DNA of 64,000 bases from NCBI GenBank assembly GCA_964420035.1, contig CAYQQR010000006.1:1-64000 (forward strand), read 5' to 3'. A program made the position numbers and the translations under genes. Source of the DNA: CAYQQR01 sp964420035. Its GTDB lineage: Bacteria; Bacteroidota; Bacteroidia; Bacteroidales; SM23-62. The notes under the pieces were generated by a model. The model did not search any database. It was given only the letters and a program-made list of their open reading frames with translations, and had not been told where the DNA came from. Below are positions 53,983 through 62,434 of the stretch, piece by piece (within the stretch, counting starts at the first letter, position 1; each line of letters opens with the position of its first letter).

Positions 53983-55143
53983 CTAAATATCGAATTCATG
54001 TATATTTTTCCAGGAAATATAATTCCCGATTGAGGTACTCAAACTGGTATCTCCACCATAAATTACATTCAGGTTTTCGGTTTTTTCGCCAGATAACTTT
54101 TGCCAGTATTTTAAATGGGTGAAGTAATTCTCGTTCATCGTCATACCTGATTTAATTTCGTAAGGGACAGGTCCATCAGGTTTGTCAATTACTAAATCAA
54201 TTTCCTGTTTTGTCTTATTTTGCCAATAATAAAATTTAGGATTTTCTCCTTTATGAAGTCTGCTTTTAATGAGGTCAGTAATTATGAGGTTTTCAAATAA
54301 TGCTCCTTTTGAATGGAATGTCTTAACCTGTTTTGCGGATCTTAATCCAAGCAAAGAGCAAACCAATCCTGTATCATAAAAATACAGTTTTGGGGATTTA
54401 ATAATTCTTTTGTTGTAGTTTTTATAATAAGGCTGTAAAAAGTAAATAATAAAACTTGCTTCAAGAATTGATAACCATGACTTTACAGTGTTTGGTGAAA
54501 TTCCAGCATCTGTTGCTAAGGAATTTAGATTGACTACCTGTCCGGTTCGGCCTGCACAAAGCTGAAGAAAGTTCGAAAAACTGTTTAGATTCTCAATATT
54601 TCTTATCTGTCTGACATCTCTTTCGATATAAGTGCCTATGTAAGAGGGATAGAAATATTCCGGATCAATCCGGCGGTCATAGATACCGGGATACATCCCC
54701 GTAAAGATCAATTCTTCATATGAGTTTGGAACCAACTTTTCGTTTTGTAATTCTGAAATACTAAAAGGCAGTAGTTTTAATACAGCTGCTCGGCCTGCCA
54801 GGGTCTGTGAAATGGTTTCAAGTAACAAGAAGTTTTGAGAACCTGATAGGACAAAATGGATTTCTTTATTCGTATCGACTATAGTTTGAATATAAGAAAA
54901 CAACTCAGGAGTTCGCTGAATTTCATCCAGAACAGCACCTTCAGGAAAATTACTTAAAAATCCACGTGGGTCGCTTACTGCTGCATTTCTTACATCAATG
55001 TCTTCGAGACTGGCATATGGGATGTCTTTATAAAGAGATTTGAGGAGTGTAGTTTTCCCGCTTTGTCGGGGGCCGGTAAGGGTGATTACAGGGAACTGCT
55101 TCCTTAATATACCAATTATCGTTGCCGATTCTCTGAGTATCAT
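53983..55143 (-). CDS. P-loop ATPase with C-terminal DUF4143 nuclease-like domain (copy 2)
   Basis: A 386-residue paralogue of copy 1 with the same layout: Walker A TGPRQSGKTTLL, Walker B GAVLDEIQRTP, and a nuclease-like core KQEIDLVIDKPDG and YEIKSGMT. The two proteins align end to end but differ at many positions, so they are not a recent tandem duplication. Function unknown. An 8-base inverted repeat lies 22 bases before its start. Confidence 0.88.
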   Translation of the reverse strand: MILRESATIIGILRKQFPVITLTGPRQSGKTTLLKSLYKDIPYASLEDIDVRNAAVSDPRGFLSNFPEGAVLDEIQRTPELFSYIQTIVDTNKEIHFVLSGSQNFLLLETISQTLAGRAAVLKLLPFSISELQNEKLVPNSYEELIFTGMYPGIYDRRIDPEYFYPSYIGTYIERDVRQIRNIENLNSFSNFLQLCAGRTGQVVNLNSLATDAGISPNTVKSWLSILEASFIIYFLQPYYKNYNKRIIKSPKLYFYDTGLVCSLLGLRSAKQVKTFHSKGALFENLIITDLIKSRLHKGENPKFYYWQNKTKQEIDLVIDKPDGPVPYEIKSGMTMNENYFTHLKYWQKLSGEKTENLNVIYGGDTSLSTSIGNYISWKNIHEFDI

Positions 55144-55164
55144 GCTCTAAAAATAGGAAATATT

Positions 55165-55197
55165 GGACAAATTTGCAATTTGAATGAACATTTGTCC
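55165..55197. promoter_or_regulatory. Inverted repeat upstream of ATPase copy 2
   Basis: GGACAAAT (55165-55172), 17 bases, ATTTGTCC (55190-55197): perfect 8-base arms, 22-54 bases upstream of the start. A candidate operator. Confidence 0.4.
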
Positions 55198-55299
55198 ATA
55201 AGCTTGTTGCTTTAAATATATTTCACCAAGAATTAGAAAGATTGTTGACTACTTCCGCCAAATCTTCCAGCCACCAATCACCAGCCACCAGTAACCAGC

Positions 55300-56460
55300 T
55301 CACCGCTGCTCCAGGTAGTCCTTATCCGGTAATTCGGGGAAAGTGGCATGGGGCTCGGTCTGGTACCAGAAGGCCACGGAGGCAATGTCATCCTGCAGGG
55401 GCAGGTATCTTCCCCCGCTTCTCCAGCCCAGGGCTTGCATGGTCACTTTCAGGTCTTTCTCGAAGCGGACGGGATCGGTGATGTGCCAGCGGTACATCTT
55501 GAAGCGGGTCTGGGCCCGGTCCAGCAGGTTTTCATCCGGCTCCACCACGGCGAAACCTGCATAGGGGGTGGTGTAATCCACATAGCCCCAGCTGCCGTCC
55601 TCCTGTTTTTGTGCAAAACCATAAGAACCGCAAAAATAATCTTCGGTACCGGTGCCGCATATCGTGGGGAATTCCTTGTCGCCATCCATATAGAACTTGA
55701 TCTCGCCTTCGCCCCACCATCCCCGGCTGTTGGTCTGCCAGAGCATCCAGGTACCCACGTAGTGCCCCCTTCCCCTGATCCCGTCCACGATGGTATAGAC
55801 TTCCTTATAAGGTAGCGGATTCTGTCTTCTGAACTGGGCATGAAAATAAGCGGCATCATCGGGGACCCCGGTAAGAGTGTAATTGACCTGGTAAAAAATG
55901 GTCATTTTTTCTTCCGCGATGTTTTCCAGCGTGATCCTGCATTTTTTACGGAAGGGCATGACCCAGTAAGAATTAAAGGCGCTTCCCGGATTGACGCATA
56001 CCGCCAGGGAACTGATTGGGTTGAAACCGCCCCCTTCGGCACAGAAAAAGTCGCCCACGGGCACCTCCACCGAGGGTTCTTTTTCCCCGTCCCAGTAAAT
56101 ACGGAGGATTGAAAAACGCCAGTGGCCTGTCGGGGTCATCCATATCTGCTGTATGGCGCCCGGACCGTCCATTTCTGCCAGGACCACCGTGGTTTTGGGT
56201 TCAACCACCAGGTAGGGATTGACCTTCCAGCCCTGCCCCAGGTCGCGTGCAGCCCGGCTGGCACTGCCCTCTTCCAGCGTGGCCATGCCGCCTTTCCCCT
56301 TTTCGCCGGTCCGGTTCTCGGGACTGATGGAGCGGGTTTTGGCATCCGACAGGCGGTGCAGGTTACCCAGATCAGGGCTGAGTCCGTTGTAACTGTTGTT
56401 TTGTCCGAAGAGCAGCTGGGCCGAAAACAGTAATACGATAAATGCAACAAAATTTTTCAT
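55300..56460 (-). CDS. Secreted DUF2961 protein, GH172-like
   Basis: A 386-residue protein started at ATG 56458-56460 (MKNFVAFIVLLFSAQLLFG), a clear signal peptide. DUF2961 covers most of the mature protein: GPGAIQQIWMT, YWDGEKEPSVEVPVGDFF, GTGTEDYFCGSYGF, MYRWHITDPVRFEKDLKVTMQALG. The E of GTEDYF is among the conserved acids of GH172, whose characterised members act on fructofuranosides or arabinofuranosides. Substrate here is unknown. Not operonic with its ATPase neighbours. Confidence 0.88.
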   Translation of the reverse strand: MKNFVAFIVLLFSAQLLFGQNNSYNGLSPDLGNLHRLSDAKTRSISPENRTGEKGKGGMATLEEGSASRAARDLGQGWKVNPYLVVEPKTTVVLAEMDGPGAIQQIWMTPTGHWRFSILRIYWDGEKEPSVEVPVGDFFCAEGGGFNPISSLAVCVNPGSAFNSYWVMPFRKKCRITLENIAEEKMTIFYQVNYTLTGVPDDAAYFHAQFRRQNPLPYKEVYTIVDGIRGRGHYVGTWMLWQTNSRGWWGEGEIKFYMDGDKEFPTICGTGTEDYFCGSYGFAQKQEDGSWGYVDYTTPYAGFAVVEPDENLLDRAQTRFKMYRWHITDPVRFEKDLKVTMQALGWRSGGRYLPLQDDIASVAFWYQTEPHATFPELPDKDYLEQR

Positions 56461-56533
56461 GGTATGGATTGTTTTGGGTGAATTTCTGGCAAAGATGAAA
56501 GTTACACAAAGAGGCACAAAGAAGCACGAAGAT

Positions 56534-57661
56534 TCACAAAGAGGTTTGTAGTTGTCTCAGCCAGTATTCAAAGACAGGATCATTGAAACGGATGTCCTTG
56601 CCATGGAGCTCAATGATCTCTTTCTCCTCCAGCACCTTTTTATTCTTCGATACGTTCCTTGGTGTGCCAAGCCTGTATTTATTCATGGTTTCCGAAGCTG
56701 TAAGCTGCCTCTCTCCGGCTAAAATCGCATACAACAGGTTGAGCTGTGTGTTGCTGAGTGCATCACATATATCCTGGTAATGAAGCTTGTTTGACCTGAC
56801 TACGAGATTCATGGCCTGTTCAATGATTTCACCCGATGCTTTTTGTTCTGTGGCGTTCCAAACATGGTGCGCGAGCTGCTGAAGGTAATCCGGATGATTA
56901 TTTGTCAAATGAATCATCTCCCTGACCAAGTCCGCAGCAATAGCTTTCCCGGTTTTTTTAAAACTATCTTTTATAAAATCAACCCAGTGTTCTTCAGGTA
57001 TTTTTTCCAGAAGAAACAAATCCCCAAATCTATAAAAAGCCCTGGATTCAGTTTCGAACAGTTCCAGCATCATGTGCTTTCTGCTTCCGTACAAACAGTA
57101 GGTCGTGTTTTCGTGATACTGCCAGTAAGAACGAAGTTCCATTTCAAAAGCGATCGGATCATCCAGACGGGCAATATTTTGAAATTCATCAATACATACA
57201 ACGATCCTGATACCCTTCTTCTTTGCAATTGCTTCCGGGAGATTAATGAATTCGTCTTTTGTTTTTTGAATATCATTCCAGGAAAAGTTAAGCGAAAAAT
57301 CATTTATCGGATCTGCTCCAAAAGAAAAGGAGGGTGTGATATTTTTGAAGAAGTTTTTACCTGCCTGAAGCAATTCTTCCTTCCTTGAAATGCTGCATTT
57401 GATTATCTCCCTCGAATATTTTTCCAGAAAGTCCTCTACAGTCCTGATATTAAAGAAATCAATGAAGGCAAACCGGATCTTTTTATCCCTGTTCAGATAC
57501 TCAATTTGCTTGATTAACGAAGACTTACCCCATCTCCTTGGTGAAATAAGAATGGTGTTGATACCCGCTGCAATATTGTTTTGAATCCTCTTAACGTCTT
57601 GGGAACGGTTGATAAAACTATCTCCGGTAACAATTTTGCCATATTTAAAAGGTGAATTCAT
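56534..57661 (-). CDS. P-loop ATPase of the archaeal-type ATPase_2 group
   Basis: A 375-residue ATPase from a different family than copies 1 and 2. It begins with a 'FINRSQDVKRI' block, then a degenerate Walker A SPRRWGKSSL, Walker B IVVCIDEFQNIA, sensor SRKHMM and a C-terminal winged-helix-like part (LTASETMNKYRLGTPRNVSKNK). A STAND-like or helicase-loader role has been proposed for such proteins; unproven. An inverted repeat GTATTATA/TATAATAC 19 bases upstream may be an operator. Confidence 0.82.
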   Translation of the reverse strand: MNSPFKYGKIVTGDSFINRSQDVKRIQNNIAAGINTILISPRRWGKSSLIKQIEYLNRDKKIRFAFIDFFNIRTVEDFLEKYSREIIKCSISRKEELLQAGKNFFKNITPSFSFGADPINDFSLNFSWNDIQKTKDEFINLPEAIAKKKGIRIVVCIDEFQNIARLDDPIAFEMELRSYWQYHENTTYCLYGSRKHMMLELFETESRAFYRFGDLFLLEKIPEEHWVDFIKDSFKKTGKAIAADLVREMIHLTNNHPDYLQQLAHHVWNATEQKASGEIIEQAMNLVVRSNKLHYQDICDALSNTQLNLLYAILAGERQLTASETMNKYRLGTPRNVSKNKKVLEEKEIIELHGKDIRFNDPVFEYWLRQLQTSL

Positions 57662-57680
57662 TGAATAGTTATACTAAATG

Positions 57681-57704
57681 GTATTATATCAATTGGTATA
57701 ATAC
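57681..57704. promoter_or_regulatory. Inverted repeat upstream of ATPase_2 gene
   Basis: GTATTATA (57681-57688), 8 bases, TATAATAC (57697-57704), perfect arms, 19 bases before the ATG. A third half-like GGTATAAAA follows at 57711. Confidence 0.45.
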
Positions 57705-57789
57705 TTAAAGGTATAAAAATTTCAAAATACATCCATAAAATCACTTATATTTCAATGGTTTTTTGACAAATTGAATTTATTTCTACAGC

Positions 57790-57905
57790 GACCAGCCACC
57801 AGAAGCCAGTAACCAGTAGCATCAGCAGCAGCAGCAGCAGTCAATCCTTAAAACCCTAAAACCCTAAAACCCTAAAACCTTAAATCCTTAAATCCTTAAA
57901 TCCTT
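57790..57905. repeat. CAG microsatellite and telomere-like AAAACCCT repeat
   Basis: CCAGCCACCAGAAGCCAGTA-type words, then (CAG)6 at 57823-57840, then about four AAAACCCT units decaying to AAATCCTT (57847-57905). This makes up much of the 320-base gap 57662-57981; the rest is the ATPase_2 upstream region. No gene. Confidence 0.7.
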
Positions 57906-57981
57906 GTTCTCTTGACTTCCATGCTGAATTCCCCTAACTTGTATGATTCTCATTTTCAAAGTGAAACCTAAAAACTCAATC

Positions 57982-58227
57982 ATGAAATTATCAATTAAAG
58001 CATTTGCATTTACAGCGGCTATCTTATGGGGCCTGGCAGTCTTCCTGGTTACGGTCTGGTACCTTATCATGGGATTCGAGGGAGAAACCCTGCAGAAGAT
58101 ACATCATATTTATCTGGGTTACAGCGTTAGCTGGGGGGGTGCATTCATTGGTTTGGTGTGGGGCTTTGTAGACGGACTGATCGGAGGTGCCTTGTTTGCC
58201 TGGCTTTATAATAAGCTTGCAAAGTAG
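57982..58227 (+). CDS. Small membrane protein, 'bacteriophage holin'-annotated family
   Basis: An 81-residue protein started at ATG 57982 (MKLSIKAFAFTAAILWG). It has two membrane helices (AAILWGLAVFLVTVWYLI and GAFIGLVWGFVDGLIGGALFAWLY) with a Gly-rich second helix. The family is frequent in Bacteroidetes chromosomes and often auto-named holin, but nothing phage-like is nearby. Function unknown. It converges on the phosphatase gene with a 10-base gap. Confidence 0.7.
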   Translation: MKLSIKAFAFTAAILWGLAVFLVTVWYLIMGFEGETLQKIHHIYLGYSVSWGGAFIGLVWGFVDGLIGGALFAWLYNKLAK

Positions 58228-58237
58228 AGCCCTGATC

Positions 58238-58888
58238 TCATAATTTCTGGTCTACCAAATACATTACATAGGTCATTTCCCGGGCGATCAAATCGGAAGT
58301 ATTGTCATATTCGGTTTTTTCCTTTGCCATATCATCATAGGCTTTGGGATCATCGTATGGCAGAGAGAAGCGATCCTCCGCACCCGGAACAAAAGGGCAG
58401 GCCTCATCGGCATCGGAACATACCATGATGGCGGCAAATTTCTCAGAAGGATTAACAGGGTCACTGAACTTCTTGGAAAAGACAATATTTTCAGGAAACT
58501 TCTCTCCCTGCCGGACCATATAGATGGCTTGTTCGGTATTGATAGAAGTTTTTCTTACAAGGAATCCTTTTCTTTCAAGGGAGGCCATGGCACGGGGATT
58601 GGCCGCTGTGGCCCCGGTACCACCGGAATAGGTCCTGATCTCTTTTAATCCGAAGTAATATGCTGCTGTCTGTGCCCAAAGCTGTGCCATGTGGCTGCGG
58701 CGTGAGTTATGGGTGCATACAAAGAGTAATTTGACTTCTTCGTGTTTGTTCAGCGATTCCGTACAATACCGGGCAAGTTGTTTCAGGCTTTCTTTCCTGT
58801 CATCACTGATTTCATCAAATTCCCTGATGACCGTATTCAGGGTTTCTTGTAATAAGGGGGTAAAATCCCGGACGTTCATGGGTATCAT
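58238..58888 (-). CDS. Low-molecular-weight phosphotyrosine phosphatase / arsenate reductase-like
   Basis: A 216-residue protein started at ATG 58886-58888 (ATG 58877-58879 also fits). The phosphate loop is LLFVCTHNSRRSHMAQ and the late acid is in LPYDDPKAYDD. The N-terminal helical extension (about 50 residues) and length are as in the Bacteroidetes 'protein-tyrosine-phosphatase' group rather than the 130-residue ArsC. No ars genes are nearby, so arsenate reductase is not supported. Confidence 0.82.
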   Translation of the reverse strand: MIPMNVRDFTPLLQETLNTVIREFDEISDDRKESLKQLARYCTESLNKHEEVKLLFVCTHNSRRSHMAQLWAQTAAYYFGLKEIRTYSGGTGATAANPRAMASLERKGFLVRKTSINTEQAIYMVRQGEKFPENIVFSKKFSDPVNPSEKFAAIMVCSDADEACPFVPGAEDRFSLPYDDPKAYDDMAKEKTEYDNTSDLIAREMTYVMYLVDQKL

Positions 58889-58983
58889 GTCTGAGATAAC
58901 AATAAAATCATAAGTTTTGTTTTTGTAAAGAAACAAATTTTCACATAATACAATTCAGCAAAATTGAATTACGCGAGCGCGTT

Positions 58984-59084
58984 CCCCGTGGCTCTGCCGC
59001 GGGGTAAGCAAGCACCATTAAAATAAACATTTAATCGATGATTGGCTCCGCCGGGCTAAAGGTTCCTCGCGGCTTGCCGCGAGG
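58984..59084. repeat. Pair of REP-like palindromes
   Basis: CCCCGTGGC-TCT-GCCGCGGGG (58984-59004, one G-U pair) and the perfect CCTCGCGGC-TT-GCCGCGAGG (59065-59084). They share the core GGCxxxGCCGC. They lie in the gap between the phosphatase and the DUF3160 gene, which has no other feature. No RAYT gene is in the window. Confidence 0.7.
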
Positions 59085-59226
59085 AGAGTCAATAATGATG
59101 CAGCCTTGTTACAAAAATCTTTGTACGGAATTGTGATTTAAACAGGATAGTGAAGCAGGGAAAGGGATTGAAGTCAGCTTTACGCTTCAATGAGTCTCCT
59201 GACACATTCAATATTCTATCCTGGAT

Positions 59227-61779
59227 TTATTCAAGTACGAATTTTAAGATGTGTTTTTCATTTGCAGTGTGCAATACCGCCAGGTAAACCCCGGGCGAGA
59301 GGCCCCCGCGATCCCATGTTATGACAATATCGGCCGTGTTTGCATCCGGTCGTATAAGCTCAACCGTTCTCCCGGCCGGGTCAACTATGGTCAGAGTTGC
59401 CTGTCCCGAACAAGAGAGTGCACATCTGAATTCAGCAACCGAATGCACCGGATTGGGATATACGTAAAACTCAGATTCCTGAGGCGTTACAACAGGATCA
59501 TTTGCAGAACTCTGGTACAAAACTCCGGGTAGTTCGACGGCATCTTTATGTATGTTCCCCTCCTCGTCGGCCAGGTATATTTTCGTCCATTCCGGTCGTG
59601 GGGGGAGGTCTCCGGCATCCACTTTATCCGACCATTCTTCATCGGTGAGTCTTTTCCAGTTCCGGGTTATATGCTCATAGTACGACATCACCGGTCCGAC
59701 GAAAGCGGTAGGCTTGTAATGGTCATTGGGTGCACCTGCCAGGAAGACCCCAAGGTTGAATTTTCCGGTACCTACATGGAATACTTTCCCCACTTCAGCC
59801 CCATTGTATTCGGTGGGTTGTGTGTGCACATCGGCGACCAGGAAATCCTTTTCTATGGTCTTATGGGGGTCATAGAACAAATCGGATATCCATCCCGAAA
59901 ACGGGGGGGCGCCGCTCATGGCGTCTAAATACAACATTTCCTTTAACCAGGTATCTTCTTCTTTGCTGATGGGGATTCCTGCCAATTCTTTTTCTGCAAT
60001 GTTCTTGAGTTTGAGCATGATCTCCTGCATCCCGGTAAAATATCCGGCTGCATTCCTTCCGGACCCACTGTAATATTCGAACATGGAGAAATACTCTGCT
60101 GCCTGGCCGGCATAATCTGCTATGGATTGGTAAAAGCCGGGGTAGGGTTCAATATACGCGTGGGGAAAGGAACAGCCGGTTCCCCCGGTATAAGATTGTT
60201 TGGCATAAAGAAGATTATCATGTCTTAACTGCGTCCAGGATGCAAGCTGGGTATTGAGTTTTTGCTGGTGCCAGGCCGTTGTTTTCATGAACCAGGGCAT
60301 GTCCGTTCCATGAACGTTCAGCTCGCGCAGGGCCTGGAGCCAGGCATTATATAAAGAAGAGGTCCAGAATTCCTCGTCATAGGCATCCACCAAATAACGC
60401 AAGGCGTTCAGCTGGGGCGCGTAGTGATATTCTTCCAGTTCATCATTCAGCAAAGGAAGGGCATCGTTGTTGCCCAGTACGAACATGGCATCCAGGGGAT
60501 CGGGCATGGGTCGCCACACTTTCTCACCCTGATGTATGATCCTGTCGAAAACAACATTGGCAAACACATGGGAATCGATAATGAAACGCTGCCCCATAAC
60601 CCTGTAAGAAACCGGGAGGGTTCCCGGTTCTGAACTGAAGGGATCCATCAGGAGGAAGGCCGACAGGATCTTTTGAGCAGCTTCACTTGACGTAATCAAT
60701 TTTTCATAGTATACATCATACCGTTCGTCATCCAGGAGATCAGTAACTTCATTGATCCCGGAAACATTCAGTATGCCATCATATTCCTCCATGGTCAGGT
60801 TGTCGCTGTCGCCCACCAGGAAGCGAATGATTTTATCATTTTCCTCAAGGGTGGTCCGAATGCCTGAAGCATCAATGAGTTTTTGCAACAAGTAAGCTCC
60901 CAGGTTCATCCGGCGGATCTCTTCCCTGGTCCATGGCTCTTCCCAGGGGTTTCCGGGTGGCGGGGTGCACATAAAGTCTATTCTGCCCAACCACATCATG
61001 GTCTTGAAGTAATCTCCCAGGGTCCTTCTGCCCTGGGGCGTATAAAACACTTGGGTATAATGCCCTCTTACGGTGAACTGGCTGAAGTCTATTCTCCGGT
61101 TGCGGTCGGAGAACAGGGGAATACTGATATGTTTTTCAGCCTGGATGGCATCCCAGATCTCTTCTATGACTTTCTGTTCTGTATATTGTGCTTCCTGGAT
61201 CTTCCCCCTTGATAGACTGTAAGCAATGGTAACATAAAGATCCAGGTCAGACAAAGCATCCTGAAGATGAGGATTGGTGTTATATTGGGCGATGAATGCA
61301 GGAGTGGCCTTGTAGAGTTTTTCCAGGCTTTCCAGCAGGTTGGGCTCCATAAGGTTCCTTTCCAGGTCCAGCAGGATGTTATCATAGGAAACATGTAAAG
61401 CATGCAAAACAAGGTCGGTAGATAAGAAGACGGGAAAGTCGTTAATGTAGATCTCCTGCAAAGGTTGATTGATCGCGTCATAGCTCAGGCGCTCGGAGAC
61501 CATGAATTCATGTTGTTCCAGGAGTGTTTTCTCCCCGGGCGTAAAATGAAAATGCATGTCCAGGCTGTCCAGGTAGCGGTAACGGCTTAGATCGGCGTTT
61601 ATACTCCGGTCGTTGTAATAGGTACCGACAGGATGTACTTCCTGAACGCTACTTGCAGTGATTTGCATGTTGTTTTCCAGGAAGCGTGCATATTCCTCTT
61701 TGCTGAAACCGCTTTGGCCGGCAGCCGGGGGAATGGTTCCGGTCAGAAGGATTACGAGGTATAGCAGACTTTTTTTCAT
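59227..61779 (-). CDS. Secreted DUF3160 protein with type 9 sorting domain
   Basis: An 850-residue secreted protein: signal peptide (1-21), DUF3160 (about 60-740; FPVFLSTDLVLHALHVSYDNILLDLE is the family core), and a C-terminal sorting domain (about 775-850; FYVYPNPVHSVAEF, GLSPGVYLAVLHTANEKHILKFVLE). The tail routes it through the type 9 system whose translocon SprA is at 33741-41138. Enzymatic role of DUF3160 unknown; no catalytic motif is evident. Confidence 0.9.
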   Translation of the reverse strand: MKKSLLYLVILLTGTIPPAAGQSGFSKEEYARFLENNMQITASSVQEVHPVGTYYNDRSINADLSRYRYLDSLDMHFHFTPGEKTLLEQHEFMVSERLSYDAINQPLQEIYINDFPVFLSTDLVLHALHVSYDNILLDLERNLMEPNLLESLEKLYKATPAFIAQYNTNPHLQDALSDLDLYVTIAYSLSRGKIQEAQYTEQKVIEEIWDAIQAEKHISIPLFSDRNRRIDFSQFTVRGHYTQVFYTPQGRRTLGDYFKTMMWLGRIDFMCTPPPGNPWEEPWTREEIRRMNLGAYLLQKLIDASGIRTTLEENDKIIRFLVGDSDNLTMEEYDGILNVSGINEVTDLLDDERYDVYYEKLITSSEAAQKILSAFLLMDPFSSEPGTLPVSYRVMGQRFIIDSHVFANVVFDRIIHQGEKVWRPMPDPLDAMFVLGNNDALPLLNDELEEYHYAPQLNALRYLVDAYDEEFWTSSLYNAWLQALRELNVHGTDMPWFMKTTAWHQQKLNTQLASWTQLRHDNLLYAKQSYTGGTGCSFPHAYIEPYPGFYQSIADYAGQAAEYFSMFEYYSGSGRNAAGYFTGMQEIMLKLKNIAEKELAGIPISKEEDTWLKEMLYLDAMSGAPPFSGWISDLFYDPHKTIEKDFLVADVHTQPTEYNGAEVGKVFHVGTGKFNLGVFLAGAPNDHYKPTAFVGPVMSYYEHITRNWKRLTDEEWSDKVDAGDLPPRPEWTKIYLADEEGNIHKDAVELPGVLYQSSANDPVVTPQESEFYVYPNPVHSVAEFRCALSCSGQATLTIVDPAGRTVELIRPDANTADIVITWDRGGLSPGVYLAVLHTANEKHILKFVLE

Positions 61780-61795
61780 GACGCAACTGAATAAT

Positions 61796-61827
61796 CAAAG
61801 TTATCTGAATATACGCGCAATGTCAAG
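61796..61827 (-). promoter_or_regulatory. Promoter of the DUF3160 gene
   Basis: On the minus strand CTTG (61824-61827), 20 bases, TAACTTTG (61796-61803). The start would be near 61790, 11 bases before the ATG. Confidence 0.55.
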
Positions 61828-61874
61828 TACTTTGTTATTCAGATGCAAACCGGAGGCTGATGGTTGCTTACATC

Positions 61875-62378
61875 TTATATATCCTGAACATAACGGGTAC
61901 CTTGAAGTCCCGTGACCTCATAGAGGGCTTTGAAAAGATCCCTGTGCACGCGGCCCTTAATCTGGACCAGCACATTTTCATCTCCGCTGACGATGATAAG
62001 AAGATCCCTGACTTTACCCTTCTTTTCTTTGGCGAGTATCCATACTTCTTCATCCTTTTCGTGCACGGCCATCAAGGTTTCGTACTGATCGTCAAGCTTT
62101 TTTACATTGACCTCATCGATGAAACGGACCCTCCTGTTCAGCGCCGGGTTTTCAATGACCAGGATCCTCATCGAGCGGATGGAACGCAGTAATTCTTCTT
62201 CGGGTTGATCCAGGTTGCCGATTGAGGCAGCAAAGCGGCACAGGAATCCAGGGATGTATAAGGAAACAACGCCTTCTTTGCCCCTGTAAGTGTCTCTTAA
62301 GTATTGAAAGCGGTGGGTCTGGGCAGTAAGTTGTGCGACCAGCATTATGCCTGTCAGTAAAAATATCGTCTTTTTCAT
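61875..62378 (-). CDS. DUF4252 family secreted protein
   Basis: A 167-residue protein started at ATG 62376-62378 (MKKTIFLLTGIMLVAQLTAQ), a signal peptide. The rest fits DUF4252 (RSIRSMRILVIENP; YETLMAVHEKDEEVWILAKEKKGKVRDLLIIVSGDENVLVQIKGRV). In Bacteroidetes such genes often sit beside a sigma factor; none is here. Function unknown. A start at 62393 is also open. Confidence 0.8.
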   Translation of the reverse strand: MKKTIFLLTGIMLVAQLTAQTHRFQYLRDTYRGKEGVVSLYIPGFLCRFAASIGNLDQPEEELLRSIRSMRILVIENPALNRRVRFIDEVNVKKLDDQYETLMAVHEKDEEVWILAKEKKGKVRDLLIIVSGDENVLVQIKGRVHRDLFKALYEVTGLQGTRYVQDI

Positions 62379-62434
62379 GCTTGTATCTTTCATTTTTTTA
62401 AAGACGATTCAAACAGGGAAATGTTACAGCTATT

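Noticed and set aside
57823..57905. Possible CRISPR array
   Set aside because: Units are 3 and 8 bases with no spacers; it is a microsatellite.
57982..58227. Prophage holin
   Set aside because: The family is chromosomal in many Bacteroidetes and no phage gene is nearby.
58238..58888. Arsenate resistance gene
   Set aside because: The phosphatase loop fits ArsC-like proteins, but no arsR, acr3 or arsM is adjacent and the length fits the phosphatase group.
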